A stretch of DNA of 64,000 bases from NCBI GenBank assembly GCA_019424965.1, contig JAHYYL010000003.1, positions 13,173 to 77,172 on the forward strand, given 5' to 3'. This DNA is from Collinsella sp. (GTDB lineage Bacteria; Actinomycetota; Coriobacteriia; Coriobacteriales; Coriobacteriaceae). Position 1 is the stretch's first letter. The number at the start of each line of letters is the position of its first letter. Under the pieces are notes generated by a model. The model saw nothing but the letters and a program-made list of their open reading frames with translations. It was not told where the DNA came from and did no database searches. Shown piece after piece: positions 51,499 through 59,783 of this stretch. A program made the position numbers and the translations under genes.

Positions 51499-51792
51499 AT
51501 GTCGTCTTTGAAGCCGCTTGCAGATCGTGTTCTGGTCAAGCCCGACGAGGCCGAGCAGAAGACCGCTTCTGGTCTGTATATCGCCAGCAACGCCCAGGAG
51601 AAGCCGCAGCGCGGCACCATCGTTGCCGTTGGCGCCGGCAAGGTCAACGACAAGGGTGAGCGCATCCCCATGGACGTCAAGGTCGGTGACGTTGTCATTT
51701 ACGGTAAGTTTGGTGGCAACGAGGTCAAGGTCGACGGCGAGAAGTATCTGCTGATGCGCGCCGACGACATCTACGCTGTCGTCGAGGCCTAG
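51499..51792 (+). CDS. groES: Co-chaperonin GroES
   Basis: A 97-residue heptameric lid of the GroEL chamber. LKPLADRVLVKPDEAEQKTA is the GroES signature; the mobile loop (ASGLYIASNAQEKPQ) binds GroEL. The start follows AAAAAGGAGGAAAC, a strong site. Forms an operon with groEL 96 bases downstream. Confidence 0.98.
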   Translation: MSSLKPLADRVLVKPDEAEQKTASGLYIASNAQEKPQRGTIVAVGAGKVNDKGERIPMDVKVGDVVIYGKFGGNEVKVDGEKYLLMRADDIYAVVEA

Positions 51793-51888
51793 TCTCGTCA
51801 GAATCTCTGATTCGTCTTTGAACGCGCCCGCCGCATAGGACTCGGAAGCGGCGACGCGAGTCACATTTCTTTTGGAGGATTACCTACC

Positions 51889-53526
51889 ATGGCAAAGAAC
51901 ATTACGTTCAACACCGATGCCCGCGCTAAGCTTGCCAAGGGCGTCAACACTCTGGCCGACGCCGTTACCGTCACCATGGGCCCCAAGGGCCGCTACGTTG
52001 CGCTGCAGCGCACGTTCGGTGCTCCGACCATCACCAACGACGGCGTTTCTGTCGCCAAGGAGATCGAGCTCGAGGACAACATCGAGAACATGGGCGCTCA
52101 GCTGGTGAAGGAGGTCTCCACCAAGACCAACGACACCGTGGGTGACGGCACCACCACCGCAACCCTGCTCGCTCAAGCCATCGTCAACGACGGTCTGCGC
52201 AACGTCGCCGCTGGCGCCAACCCGCTGGCCATCCGTCGCGGCATCGACAAGGCCGTCAACGCCGCCGTCGCCGAGATGAAGAAGCAGGCCAAGCCGGTCG
52301 AGACCAAGGAGCAGATTGCTTCCGTCGGTACCATCTCCGCCGGTGACCCCGAGGTCGGCGAGAAGATCGCCGAGGCCATGGAGGTCGTGGGCAAGGACGG
52401 CGTCATCACCGTCGAGGATTCCCAGACGTTCGACATCACCATCGACACCGTCGAGGGCATGCAGTTCGACAAGGGCTATGTCTCCGCTTACTTCGTCACG
52501 GATAACGACCGCATGGAGGCCGTGATGAAGGATCCGTACATCCTCATCACCGACCAGAAGATCTCCAGCGTCCAGGACATCATGCCTGTTCTCGAGGCTG
52601 TCCAGCGCGCTGGCCGTGGCCTGCTCATCATCGCTGAGGACATCGATGGCGAGGCTCTGCCGACCCTCGTCCTCAACAAGATCCGTGGCGCCCTCAACGT
52701 CTGCGCCGTCAAGGCCCCGGGCTACGGCGATCGCCGCAAGCGCATCCTGGAGGACATCGCCGTCCTCACCGGTGGCCAGGCTGCTCTGGACGAGCTGGGC
52801 GTGAAGGTCGCTGACATCACCGCTGATATGCTCGGTACCGCTAAGTCCGTCACCATCTCCAAGGACAACACCGTCGTCGTCGGCGGCGCTGGCTCCAAGG
52901 AGGCTATCGACGCCCGCATCGCTCAGATCAAGGGCGAGATGGAGAACACCACCTCTGACTTCGACCGTGAGAAGCTCCAGGAGCGCCTGGCCAAGCTCTC
53001 CGGTGGCGTTGCCGTCATCAAGGTCGGCGCTGCTACCGAGTCCGAGCTCAAGGAGATCAAGCACCGCGTTGAGGATGCCCTGCAGGCTACCCGCGCTGCT
53101 GTCGAGGAGGGCATCGTCGCCGGCGGTGGCGTCGCCTTCATGGACGCTGCTCCTGCGCTCGATGCTGTCGAGATCGACGACCCCGAGGAGAAGATTGGCG
53201 TCGATATCGTCAAGAAGGCTCTGACCGCTCCGGTCGCCACCATCGCCAAGAACGCTGGCTTTGAGGGCGCTGTCGTGGTCGACAAGGTTGCCGAGCTGCC
53301 CGCCGGCCAGGGTCTCAACTCTGCCAACGGCGAGTGGGGCGACATGATCGAGATGGGCGTCCTCGACCCCGTCAAGGTCAGCCGCGTCACCCTGCAGAAC
53401 GCTGCTTCTGTCGCCAGCCTGATCCTCATCACCGAGGCTACCGTCTCCGATGTGCCCAAGAACACTCAGCTTGAGGACGCTATCGCTGCTGCCACCGCTG
53501 GTCAGCAGGGCGGCGGTATGTACTAA
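51889..53526 (+). CDS. groEL: Chaperonin GroEL
   Basis: A 545-residue ATP-driven folding chamber subunit. The ATP site motif GDGTTTATLLAQ (residues 85-96) and the signature AAVEEGIVAGGGVA (about 402) are intact. The C-terminus ends QQGGGMY, a short version of the usual GGM repeats. The start follows TTGGAGG. The antisense frame of nearly the same length is an artefact of codon bias. Confidence 0.98.
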   Translation: MAKNITFNTDARAKLAKGVNTLADAVTVTMGPKGRYVALQRTFGAPTITNDGVSVAKEIELEDNIENMGAQLVKEVSTKTNDTVGDGTTTATLLAQAIVNDGLRNVAAGANPLAIRRGIDKAVNAAVAEMKKQAKPVETKEQIASVGTISAGDPEVGEKIAEAMEVVGKDGVITVEDSQTFDITIDTVEGMQFDKGYVSAYFVTDNDRMEAVMKDPYILITDQKISSVQDIMPVLEAVQRAGRGLLIIAEDIDGEALPTLVLNKIRGALNVCAVKAPGYGDRRKRILEDIAVLTGGQAALDELGVKVADITADMLGTAKSVTISKDNTVVVGGAGSKEAIDARIAQIKGEMENTTSDFDREKLQERLAKLSGGVAVIKVGAATESELKEIKHRVEDALQATRAAVEEGIVAGGGVAFMDAAPALDAVEIDDPEEKIGVDIVKKALTAPVATIAKNAGFEGAVVVDKVAELPAGQGLNSANGEWGDMIEMGVLDPVKVSRVTLQNAASVASLILITEATVSDVPKNTQLEDAIAAATAGQQGGGMY

Positions 53527-53556
53527 GGCCGACAAGGTCTAGAACTCCCACCGGGA

Positions 53557-53691
53557 ATCCGGGGGCGGGACGGGGTTTCTCTCCGGAACGTCCTCGGACA
53601 TGCAAAGAGGCTCCGCATCGCGCTTCGCGCTGCGGAGCCTCTTTGCGTCCTGCGGAATGTTCCGGAGAGAAACCCCGTCACGCCCCCGGAT
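53557..53691. repeat. 135-bp nested palindrome after groEL, with terminator hairpin
   Basis: Outer arms 53557-53589 and 53659-53691 are complementary at 32 of 33 positions and carry the GGGACGGGGTTT core. Inside, 53602-53646 forms a perfect 16-bp hairpin (GCAAAGAGGCTCCGCA) around GCGC-ttc-GCGC, likely the groESL terminator. The gap 53692-53861 shows only a small TTTCGCGC / GCGCGAAA hairpin. Confidence 0.88.
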
Positions 53692-53861
53692 CCCCTGCGT
53701 TTACGGCCTTGAGGTCGGCTCGCGGAGAAGGTCGTGGTTGATAGGAGTACGTGTCCCTTTCGCTGTTTCGCGCTTTGCGCGAAAGGCGCGCTACTTTGGG
53801 ATGGGTGGGGAACGTGGTTGTTGCGGCAACTGATCCCCGCCACAAATTACCCTCGGCATAC

Positions 53862-53889
53862 TTGCGCGAACGATTGCTCGTGCTACACT
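53862..53889 (+). promoter_or_regulatory. Putative promoter of the ribU operon
   Basis: TTGCGC and TACACT boxes, 16 bases apart, end 14 bases before the FMN riboswitch. Confidence 0.5.
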
Positions 53890-53902
53890 TGCAAGTGCTG
53901 TT

Positions 53903-54080
53903 TCAGGGCGGGGTGGAATTCCCCACTGGCGGTAAACCGGGCGGTGCCAAAGGGGTGCCGTGGCGCAGGCGAGGCGTCTGCGACCGAGCCGATGAGTCCG
54001 CGACCCGTGTGTGCGTTGGTTCGCATGCCGGCTGAACTGGTGAGATTCCAGTACCAACGGTTAGAGTCCGGATGAAAGAG
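53903..54080 (+). ncRNA. FMN riboswitch (RFN element)
   Basis: All conserved RFN blocks are present in order: TCAGGGCGGGGTGGAATTCC, CCACTGGCGGT, GAGTCCGCGACCC, TGGTGAGATTCCAGTACC and AGTCCGGATGAAAGAGG. The 3' closing strand ends 12 bases before the ribU start, overlapping the ribosome-site region (GAGGCAGGTG), so translation control is likely: FMN binding would hide the ribosome site. Confidence 0.96.
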
Positions 54081-54092
54081 GCAGGTGATCTT

Positions 54093-54683
54093 ATGTCTGA
54101 ACAGTCGCAGCATATCCATTTTGAGAACACGAATAGGTGGAGCACCAAACAGCTCGTTACCATGGCGCTGATGTGCGCCTTGGGTGCCCTGTTTATGTAT
54201 GTGCAGCTGCCCATTCTTCCCTCGGCGCCGTTTTTGACGTATGACCCGTCGCTGGTGCCGGCGATGGTGTGCGGGTTTGCGTATGGTCCCGGCGCCGGTA
54301 CCGCTGTTGCCGCTATGGCTATCGTTATCCATGCGCTCACCACGGGTGACTGGGTCGGCGCGCTTATGAACTTGGTTGCTACGCTGGGTTATATTCTGCC
54401 CGCGGCTATCGTCTACCAGAAGATGCATACCTATAAGGGTGCCGTGATTGGTCTGGTGCTCGGCGTTATTGCCGCTACGGCGTTGTCTATGGTCGCAAAC
54501 CTTACCATTGGCGTATGGTTCTGGTATGGCTCGGTTGATGTGATCGCCCCGCTCATGATTCCTGCCGTGCTGCCGTTCAACCTCATCAAGACCGTGCTCA
54601 ACTCGGTATTGACGCTGGCGGTGTACAAGGCGGTCTCTAATCTCATCACGCCCAAAAAGGACCAGGTAAAAGGTCGCGCATGA
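54093..54683 (+). CDS. ribU: ECF transporter S component for riboflavin
   Basis: A 196-residue membrane protein with six helices that captures riboflavin. Features include QLVTMALMCALGALFMYVQL and LPFNLIKTVLNSVLTLAVYK, typical of RibU. The FMN riboswitch upstream fixes the substrate. The start at 54093 follows GGCAGGTGAT. Its stop overlaps the ATPase gene by four bases (ATGA), making one tightly coupled transporter operon. Confidence 0.95.
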   Translation: MSEQSQHIHFENTNRWSTKQLVTMALMCALGALFMYVQLPILPSAPFLTYDPSLVPAMVCGFAYGPGAGTAVAAMAIVIHALTTGDWVGALMNLVATLGYILPAAIVYQKMHTYKGAVIGLVLGVIAATALSMVANLTIGVWFWYGSVDVIAPLMIPAVLPFNLIKTVLNSVLTLAVYKAVSNLITPKKDQVKGRA

Positions 54684-56584
54684 TTGAGTGCCGAGGTGTT
54701 TCCTTTAGCTATGACGGTGCCGTACCGGCACTCGACGGCGTCGATCTGAACATTGAGGACGGGGAGTTTTTCTGCATCCTCGGTGGCAATGGGTCGGGCA
54801 AGTCGACGTTTGCCAAGCATCTGAATGCACTGTTGCAGCCCGATGCGGGCACGGTACGCATCAACGGCATGGACGCGTCCGATCCCGAGCTGGTCTACGA
54901 CATCCGCTCGACTGCGGGCATGGTATTCCAGAATCCCGATGACCAGCTGGTGGCAACGCTTGTCGAAGATGACGTTGCGTTTGGCCCCGAAAACCTTGGC
55001 GTTCCATCGGCGCAAATTGCGCAGCGCGTACGCGAGGCGCTGAAGGGCGTGGGCCTGGTGGGCTTTGAGCGCCACGAGACCCATGCGCTTTCGGGCGGCC
55101 AAAAGCAGCGCGTGGCGCTTGCCGGCGTGCTCGCCATGGAACCGCGCGTGCTCATCTTGGACGAGGCTTCCTCGATGCTCGATCCGCGTGGACGCAAGGG
55201 CCTCATGAAGGCTTGCCGCGTGTTGCATGCTCGCGGCATGACCATCGTGATGATTACGCACTTTATGGAAGAGGCCGCCGAGGCCGATCGTGTCGCGGTG
55301 TTTCGGGCGGGGCGCGTTGCCATGCTCGGTACGCCCGAGGAAATCTTGACGCGGGCGGACGAACTTGCGCAGCTCAACCTGGATATGCCGGCGTCGTGCT
55401 GCTTGGGCATGGCACTTCGTGCGAAGGGCGTGCCCGTTCATGCGCAGGTGCGCGAGGCGGATATGGTCGCCGAGATTGCGCAGGTATATGCCGACCGGAG
55501 TGGGGTAGACATCGTGGAGCGGCCCTTTGGGTCCGATCCTCGTATGCTCGACAACGCATCCTCTGCAAACGATGGAACAGCAGCGTCGGAGCCCGTCATA
55601 GAGCTATCCCATGTTTCGTACAGTTATTCGCTCAGTCCGCGCGAGCGTCGCCGCTGGCATAAGCGCTCGGCCGTTGCGGGCAAATCGAGCAAACAGGCTC
55701 TCTGGGGAAACGACCCCAGCAGCCCGTGGGCGCTGCGCGATGTATCGCTGACGGTGCGTCGCGGCGAGTTCCTGGGCTTAGCAGGCCATACCGGTTCGGG
55801 TAAGTCGACGCTGGTCCAGCATCTCAACGGTTTGATTCGCCCCCAGGAGGGTTCCGTTTACGCGTTGGGGCTCGACCTGGCAAACAAGAAAGATGCCGCC
55901 GCGGTTAAGGCCAAGGTCGGCGTGGTGTTTCAATATCCCGAGCGTCAGCTGTTTGCCGAAACCGTGACGCAGGACGTGGCGTTTGGCCCGCACAACCTTG
56001 GCTTGTCGCAGGCCGAGGTCGCGCGCCGCGTTGAGTCATCGCTCGCGCGCGTGGGCCTCGACTTGGCCACGGTGGGCGACAAGAGTCCCTTTGAGCTTTC
56101 GGGTGGCCAACAGCGGCGCGTGGCGTTTGCCGGCGTGCTTGCCATGGAGCCCGAGGTCCTGGTACTCGATGAGCCCATGGCGGGGCTCGATCCGGCGGCG
56201 CGCAGTGATTTCCTGGAGCTCATCGATCGACTTCACCATGGGGGCCTGACCGTCGTCATGGTCTCACACAGTATGGATGACCTCGCCAATTGCTGCGATC
56301 GTATTGTCGTGATGAACGAGGGCGCGGTGTTTGCTGAGGGCACGCCCGCTCAGGTTTTTGCGCATGCGGATGAGCTTAAATCAATCGGCTTGGGTGTTCC
56401 CGCTGCCCAGCGCATGGCGTTGGCGCTCGCGGAAGCGGGCGTGCCGCTGCATCGCGGCGGGCTCTATACGGTTGAGTCGTTGGCCGACGAGTTGGCAGAT
56501 TTGCCGATCGGTCGCTCAGGCGGTTCTTCTAACGTCTCGGACAAGGCCAAATCCGAAACGGTCGCGCGAGAGGAGGGTTGCTGA
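54680..56584 (+). CDS. Fused double ATPase of the ECF transporter (EcfA-EcfA')
   Basis: A 634-residue protein with two complete ABC ATPase domains joined by a linker of about 50 residues. Domain 1 has GGNGSGKST (about residue 35), ALSGGQKQR and LILDEASSMLDP. Domain 2 has GHTGSGKST (about 370), ELSGGQQRR and LVLDEPMAGLDP. Most ECF transporters use two separate proteins, so this single chain replaces EcfA1 and EcfA2. A dedicated module beside RibU suggests a riboflavin-specific (group I-like) importer, although EcfAAT can also serve other S components. Confidence 0.94.
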   Translation: MIECRGVSFSYDGAVPALDGVDLNIEDGEFFCILGGNGSGKSTFAKHLNALLQPDAGTVRINGMDASDPELVYDIRSTAGMVFQNPDDQLVATLVEDDVAFGPENLGVPSAQIAQRVREALKGVGLVGFERHETHALSGGQKQRVALAGVLAMEPRVLILDEASSMLDPRGRKGLMKACRVLHARGMTIVMITHFMEEAAEADRVAVFRAGRVAMLGTPEEILTRADELAQLNLDMPASCCLGMALRAKGVPVHAQVREADMVAEIAQVYADRSGVDIVERPFGSDPRMLDNASSANDGTAASEPVIELSHVSYSYSLSPRERRRWHKRSAVAGKSSKQALWGNDPSSPWALRDVSLTVRRGEFLGLAGHTGSGKSTLVQHLNGLIRPQEGSVYALGLDLANKKDAAAVKAKVGVVFQYPERQLFAETVTQDVAFGPHNLGLSQAEVARRVESSLARVGLDLATVGDKSPFELSGGQQRRVAFAGVLAMEPEVLVLDEPMAGLDPAARSDFLELIDRLHHGGLTVVMVSHSMDDLANCCDRIVVMNEGAVFAEGTPAQVFAHADELKSIGLGVPAAQRMALALAEAGVPLHRGGLYTVESLADELADLPIGRSGGSSNVSDKAKSETVAREEGC

Positions 56585-57384
56585 TGGAGGCGTTTTCGTT
56601 TGGCAGCTACTATCCGAGCGATAGCGCGATCCATCGCCTGGATCCGCGCACCAAGCTGCTCCTGGGCTTTGTGTTTTTGATCACGACGCTGACCGTCGGC
56701 GGCTTCCGCGGATTGGCCCCTGTCGCAATTTTCGTTGTGCTGATCTATGTCGTGTCCCGGGTGCCGGCTCGTCGCGTTCTGTCGTCGATGGCGCCGCTGC
56801 TGGCAATCGTCGTCGTGGTCGCGGTGCTCAACTTGTTTACCGATCAGAGTGGGCGCATCCTGTGGCAGCTCGGCTTTCTGCAGATAAGCGAGGGCTCACT
56901 GCGTTCTGCCGCCTTTATGGCGTGTCGCCTGACCCTGATGATGGCCGGCATGAGCGCCATTACGCTCACCACACCGACGCTCGACCTCACCGCGGGCTTT
57001 GAGCGTCTGCTCGCACCGCTTGCGCGCGTGGGGCTTCCGGCGCATGAGCTCGGCATGATCATGGGCATCGCGTTGCGCTTTATGCCGCAGTTCGCCACCG
57101 AGATGAAGCAGACGGCGGACGCGCAGGCAAGCCGCGGTGCACGCGTAACGGGTGGCCCGCTCGGCGGCGTGCGTATGCTCGGCAGTGTGGCGATTCCACT
57201 GTTCACGGGCGTGTTCCGTCATGCCGAGACGCTGTCTGCCGCCATGGATGCACGCTGCTATCACGGCGAGCAGGGCCGCACGCGTCTGCATGCGCTTGCA
57301 TTTCGCCGCGGGGATGCGCTGGCTGCGGTGGTGACGATGCTGCTGTTTGCGTGTGTCATCGTCGTCAACCTTCAACTTGTTTAG
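56584..57384 (+). CDS. ecfT: ECF transporter transmembrane component EcfT
   Basis: A 266-residue integral membrane protein with helices at residues about 27-70, 90-130 and 240-262. Two coupling motifs of the EcfT Ala-Arg type appear as ADAQASRGAR and SAAMDARCYHG, which insert into the ATPases. The ATG overlaps the ATPase stop (TGATG). Confidence 0.95.
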   Translation: MEAFSFGSYYPSDSAIHRLDPRTKLLLGFVFLITTLTVGGFRGLAPVAIFVVLIYVVSRVPARRVLSSMAPLLAIVVVVAVLNLFTDQSGRILWQLGFLQISEGSLRSAAFMACRLTLMMAGMSAITLTTPTLDLTAGFERLLAPLARVGLPAHELGMIMGIALRFMPQFATEMKQTADAQASRGARVTGGPLGGVRMLGSVAIPLFTGVFRHAETLSAAMDARCYHGEQGRTRLHALAFRRGDALAAVVTMLLFACVIVVNLQLV

Positions 57385-57414
57385 GCGCGATTCGAGCGCA
57401 AGAAAGGGGTCCCT

Positions 57415-57861
57415 ATGACCGACAACGACCGCACAGCTCAGCTTGAGCGCGCCTGCTCGTATCTCAGGCGCATTCCGGCGTGGTATCTGGCCACGACCGA
57501 TGTGGCCGACGGGCATCAGCCTCGCGTGAGGCCGTTTTCGTTTGCCATGGTCGATGAAGGTAAGCTGTGGTTTTGCACGTCGCGCGACAAGGATGTGTGG
57601 GCGGAGCTGAGTGCGAATCCCAAGTTTGAGCTCTCGGGCTGGAAGCCGGGGGAATGCTGGATCGTATTGACCGGCGAAGCCGCACTTGAGGACGACGCAG
57701 TTGCGAGCGACAAGGTGCGTCAAGCGGGTTTTAAGCACATGGTGGGCATCGGCGAGGAACACGAGAGTGCCAACGACGGCCGCCTTGCTTTCTTTTCGGT
57801 CCGCAACATTGCCGCGCGCTTCTGTGATATCGACGGCAGCGAGGAGCGCCTGGAGCTCTAG
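57415..57861 (+). CDS. Pyridoxamine 5'-phosphate oxidase family protein (FMN-binding split barrel)
   Basis: A 148-residue protein. RVRPFSFAMVDEGKLWFCTS is the FMN-binding strand-loop; the fold is a dimeric split barrel. Members reduce or bind flavin-linked substrates, including F420-type or heme-like ligands in other species. It starts 30 bases after ecfT behind AAAGGGG, so it may be made together with the riboflavin importer. It is homologous to the next gene. Confidence 0.88.
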   Translation: MTDNDRTAQLERACSYLRRIPAWYLATTDVADGHQPRVRPFSFAMVDEGKLWFCTSRDKDVWAELSANPKFELSGWKPGECWIVLTGEAALEDDAVASDKVRQAGFKHMVGIGEEHESANDGRLAFFSVRNIAARFCDIDGSEERLEL

Positions 57862-57912
57862 CGCGTCTCAAATTAACTACCCGTTCCGAATTAGCTAGCG
57901 CCAGGAGGACAC

Positions 57913-58323
57913 ATGGACGGATTGAATACGGTGTTGGAGTATCTGACGTCGGTGCCGGCATGGTATTTGGCGACGAGCGTTGACGGACAGCCTCATGTGC
58001 GTCCGTTTTCGTTTGCGCAGATCCAGGACGGCAAGCTGTGGTTTGTAACAGCGCGCACCAAAGATGTGTGGCAAGAGCTGCTGCAAAACCAGCGCTTTGA
58101 GGCCACGAGTTGGTGGCCGGGCCATGGCTGGCTCATCTTGCGCGGGCGTGCCGGCTTGGATGACCGGGCTTTAGGCGAAATGCGCGAAGCTGGGTGGAAG
58201 CATCTAGAGCGCCTGGGCGAGCACTATGAGGGGCCTAACGACCCCACGCTCGTCTTCTTTAGCGTCGAGGATCCCGAGGCTTTTATCTGCAATCACGACG
58301 AATGGGTGCCGGTCGAGCTCTAG
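57913..58323 (+). CDS. Pyridoxamine 5'-phosphate oxidase family protein, tandem paralogue
   Basis: A 136-residue paralogue of the preceding protein: HVRPFSFAQIQDGKLWFVTA aligns with its FMN-binding region, and both start with an IPAWYLAT / VPAWYLAT segment. The start follows AGGAGG. A tandem duplication is likely. It ends before a strong terminator, closing the flavin-related cluster. Confidence 0.88.
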   Translation: MDGLNTVLEYLTSVPAWYLATSVDGQPHVRPFSFAQIQDGKLWFVTARTKDVWQELLQNQRFEATSWWPGHGWLILRGRAGLDDRALGEMREAGWKHLERLGEHYEGPNDPTLVFFSVEDPEAFICNHDEWVPVEL

Positions 58324-58359
58324 CCAGCTGGCTCATCCTAACAACTTGGTTTCGCATGG

Positions 58360-58413
58360 GCGGGCCCCGTATTGCCCGGCGCCGTTAGGAGCGCCGGTCA
58401 ATACGGGGCCCGC
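58360..58413. terminator. Terminator closing the riboflavin cluster
   Basis: A perfect 15-bp stem GCGGGCCCCGTATTG and its complement with an inner CCGGCG / CGCCGG hairpin, then CCATTT. Confidence 0.85.
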
Positions 58414-58457
58414 TCCATTTGTCAATTCCTTCAAGCGAATGTGTCGGGAATGTTTCA

Positions 58458-58494
58458 ATGCATGAATATGCAAGCCATTTACGTATTCATGCAT
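58458..58494. promoter_or_regulatory. Putative ArgR operator before argC
   Basis: Perfect 11-bp arms ATGCATGAATA / TATTCATGCAT, 15 bases apart, contain the TGAATA / TATTCA halves typical of ARG boxes. It lies 84 bases before argC, where arginine repression would be expected. No argR gene is in the window. Confidence 0.65.
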
Positions 58495-58578
58495 CTTTTG
58501 GTGCTAAAGTTTCAACCCACTTCATAACGACGGCTGCGGGATGCGCATTGGTGCATAACTGCAGACAAGGAGTCTGAT

Positions 58579-59649
58579 ATGTCTGTAAAGGTTGGAATCG
58601 TCGGTGCGGCTGGATATGCCGGCGCCGAGCTCATTCGCCTCGTCCTCGGTCATCCCGAGTTTGAACTTGTTGCCGTTACGTCCAACGCCGATGCCGGCCA
58701 GCCGCTGTCCGCGGTGTATCCGAGCTTTGCTGGTGTGAGCGATCTGGTTTTCACCACGCATGATGCCCCCGAGCTCAAGAACTGCGACGCGGTCTTTTTG
58801 GCCGTGCCGCACACGGCTGCCATGGCACAGGTGCCCGCGCTGCTTGCATCGGGCGTCTCCTGCTTTGATCTTTCGGCTGACTACCGTCTGAACGACGCGT
58901 CCGTTTTTGAGGCTTGGTATGCCGCCGAGCATGCGAGCCCCGAGCTGCTCAAGACCCGTGCCTTCGGTCTGCCCGAGCTGTTCTGCCAGGACTTGGAGAC
59001 CGCCGCATCCGACCATGCCGACGGCAAATCCGTGCTGGTCGCCTGCGCCGGTTGCTATCCCACCGCAACGAGCCTTGCCGCCGCGCCCGCCGTGCGCGCG
59101 GGCTGGGTGGCCGAGAACGGCCCCGTGATTGTCGATGCCATTAGCGGCGTGACGGGCGCCGGTAAGTCCTGCAACGCCCGCACCCATTTTTGCAGCGCCG
59201 ACGAGAACTTGGAGGCCTACGGCGTGGGCAGGCATCGCCACACGCCCGAGATTGAGCAAATCCTTGGCCTGACCGATCGCGTCGTCTTTACCCCGCACCT
59301 GGCACCGCTCAAGCGCGGTCTGCTCTCCACGGTGACGCTGCCGCTCACGCCGCAGGCTCTCGATACCTTGACCCTTGAGGACGTTGTCGACCATTACAAG
59401 CAGTTCTACGCCGGTCGCACCTTTGTGCGCGTGCTCGATGCCGGCCAGCAGCCCAAGACGGCTTCGGTCGTCGGCACCAACGCTGCCCAGATTGGCCTCG
59501 CGCTCAACAAGCGCGCGGGCGTGCTGGTGGCGACGGGTGCTATCGACAATTTGTGCAAGGGCGCTGCGGGCCAAGCAGTCCAGTGCGCCAATATCGTCTT
59601 TGGCTTTGACGAGCGACGAGGCTTGCCCACAGTGGCGTGCCCGGTGTAG
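58579..59649 (+). CDS. argC: N-acetyl-gamma-glutamyl-phosphate reductase
   Basis: A 356-residue NADPH enzyme that reduces N-acetylglutamyl phosphate to the semialdehyde. GIVGAAGYAGAELIRLV is the nucleotide site, and the catalytic Cys lies in VACAGCYPTA (about residue 157). HFCSADENLEAYGVGRHRHT and PHLAPLKRGLLST are conserved ArgC blocks. The start follows AAGGAG. First gene of the argCJBD cluster. Confidence 0.97.
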   Translation: MSVKVGIVGAAGYAGAELIRLVLGHPEFELVAVTSNADAGQPLSAVYPSFAGVSDLVFTTHDAPELKNCDAVFLAVPHTAAMAQVPALLASGVSCFDLSADYRLNDASVFEAWYAAEHASPELLKTRAFGLPELFCQDLETAASDHADGKSVLVACAGCYPTATSLAAAPAVRAGWVAENGPVIVDAISGVTGAGKSCNARTHFCSADENLEAYGVGRHRHTPEIEQILGLTDRVVFTPHLAPLKRGLLSTVTLPLTPQALDTLTLEDVVDHYKQFYAGRTFVRVLDAGQQPKTASVVGTNAAQIGLALNKRAGVLVATGAIDNLCKGAAGQAVQCANIVFGFDERRGLPTVACPV

Positions 59650-59783
59650 CACATTCGATTGTTAACGATTTGGTAGTCGGGCATCGAATGGGGCGCCACT
59701 CTTAAGCTGGTCTCATGATCACGACTGGCATGGCGCACCAACCGATGTCCGTTTTTTGTTTGACATAAGGAGTCATAAAGACG

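Noticed and set aside
51880..53535. A 551-codon open frame antisense to groEL
   Set aside because: Leu/Asp/Gly-rich shadow sequence of a highly codon-biased gene, with no family features.
59653..59692. CATTCGAT / ATCGAATG pair between argC and argJ as an operator
   Set aside because: Only 8 bp with a long spacer, no repeat elsewhere, and no similarity to the putative ArgR site.
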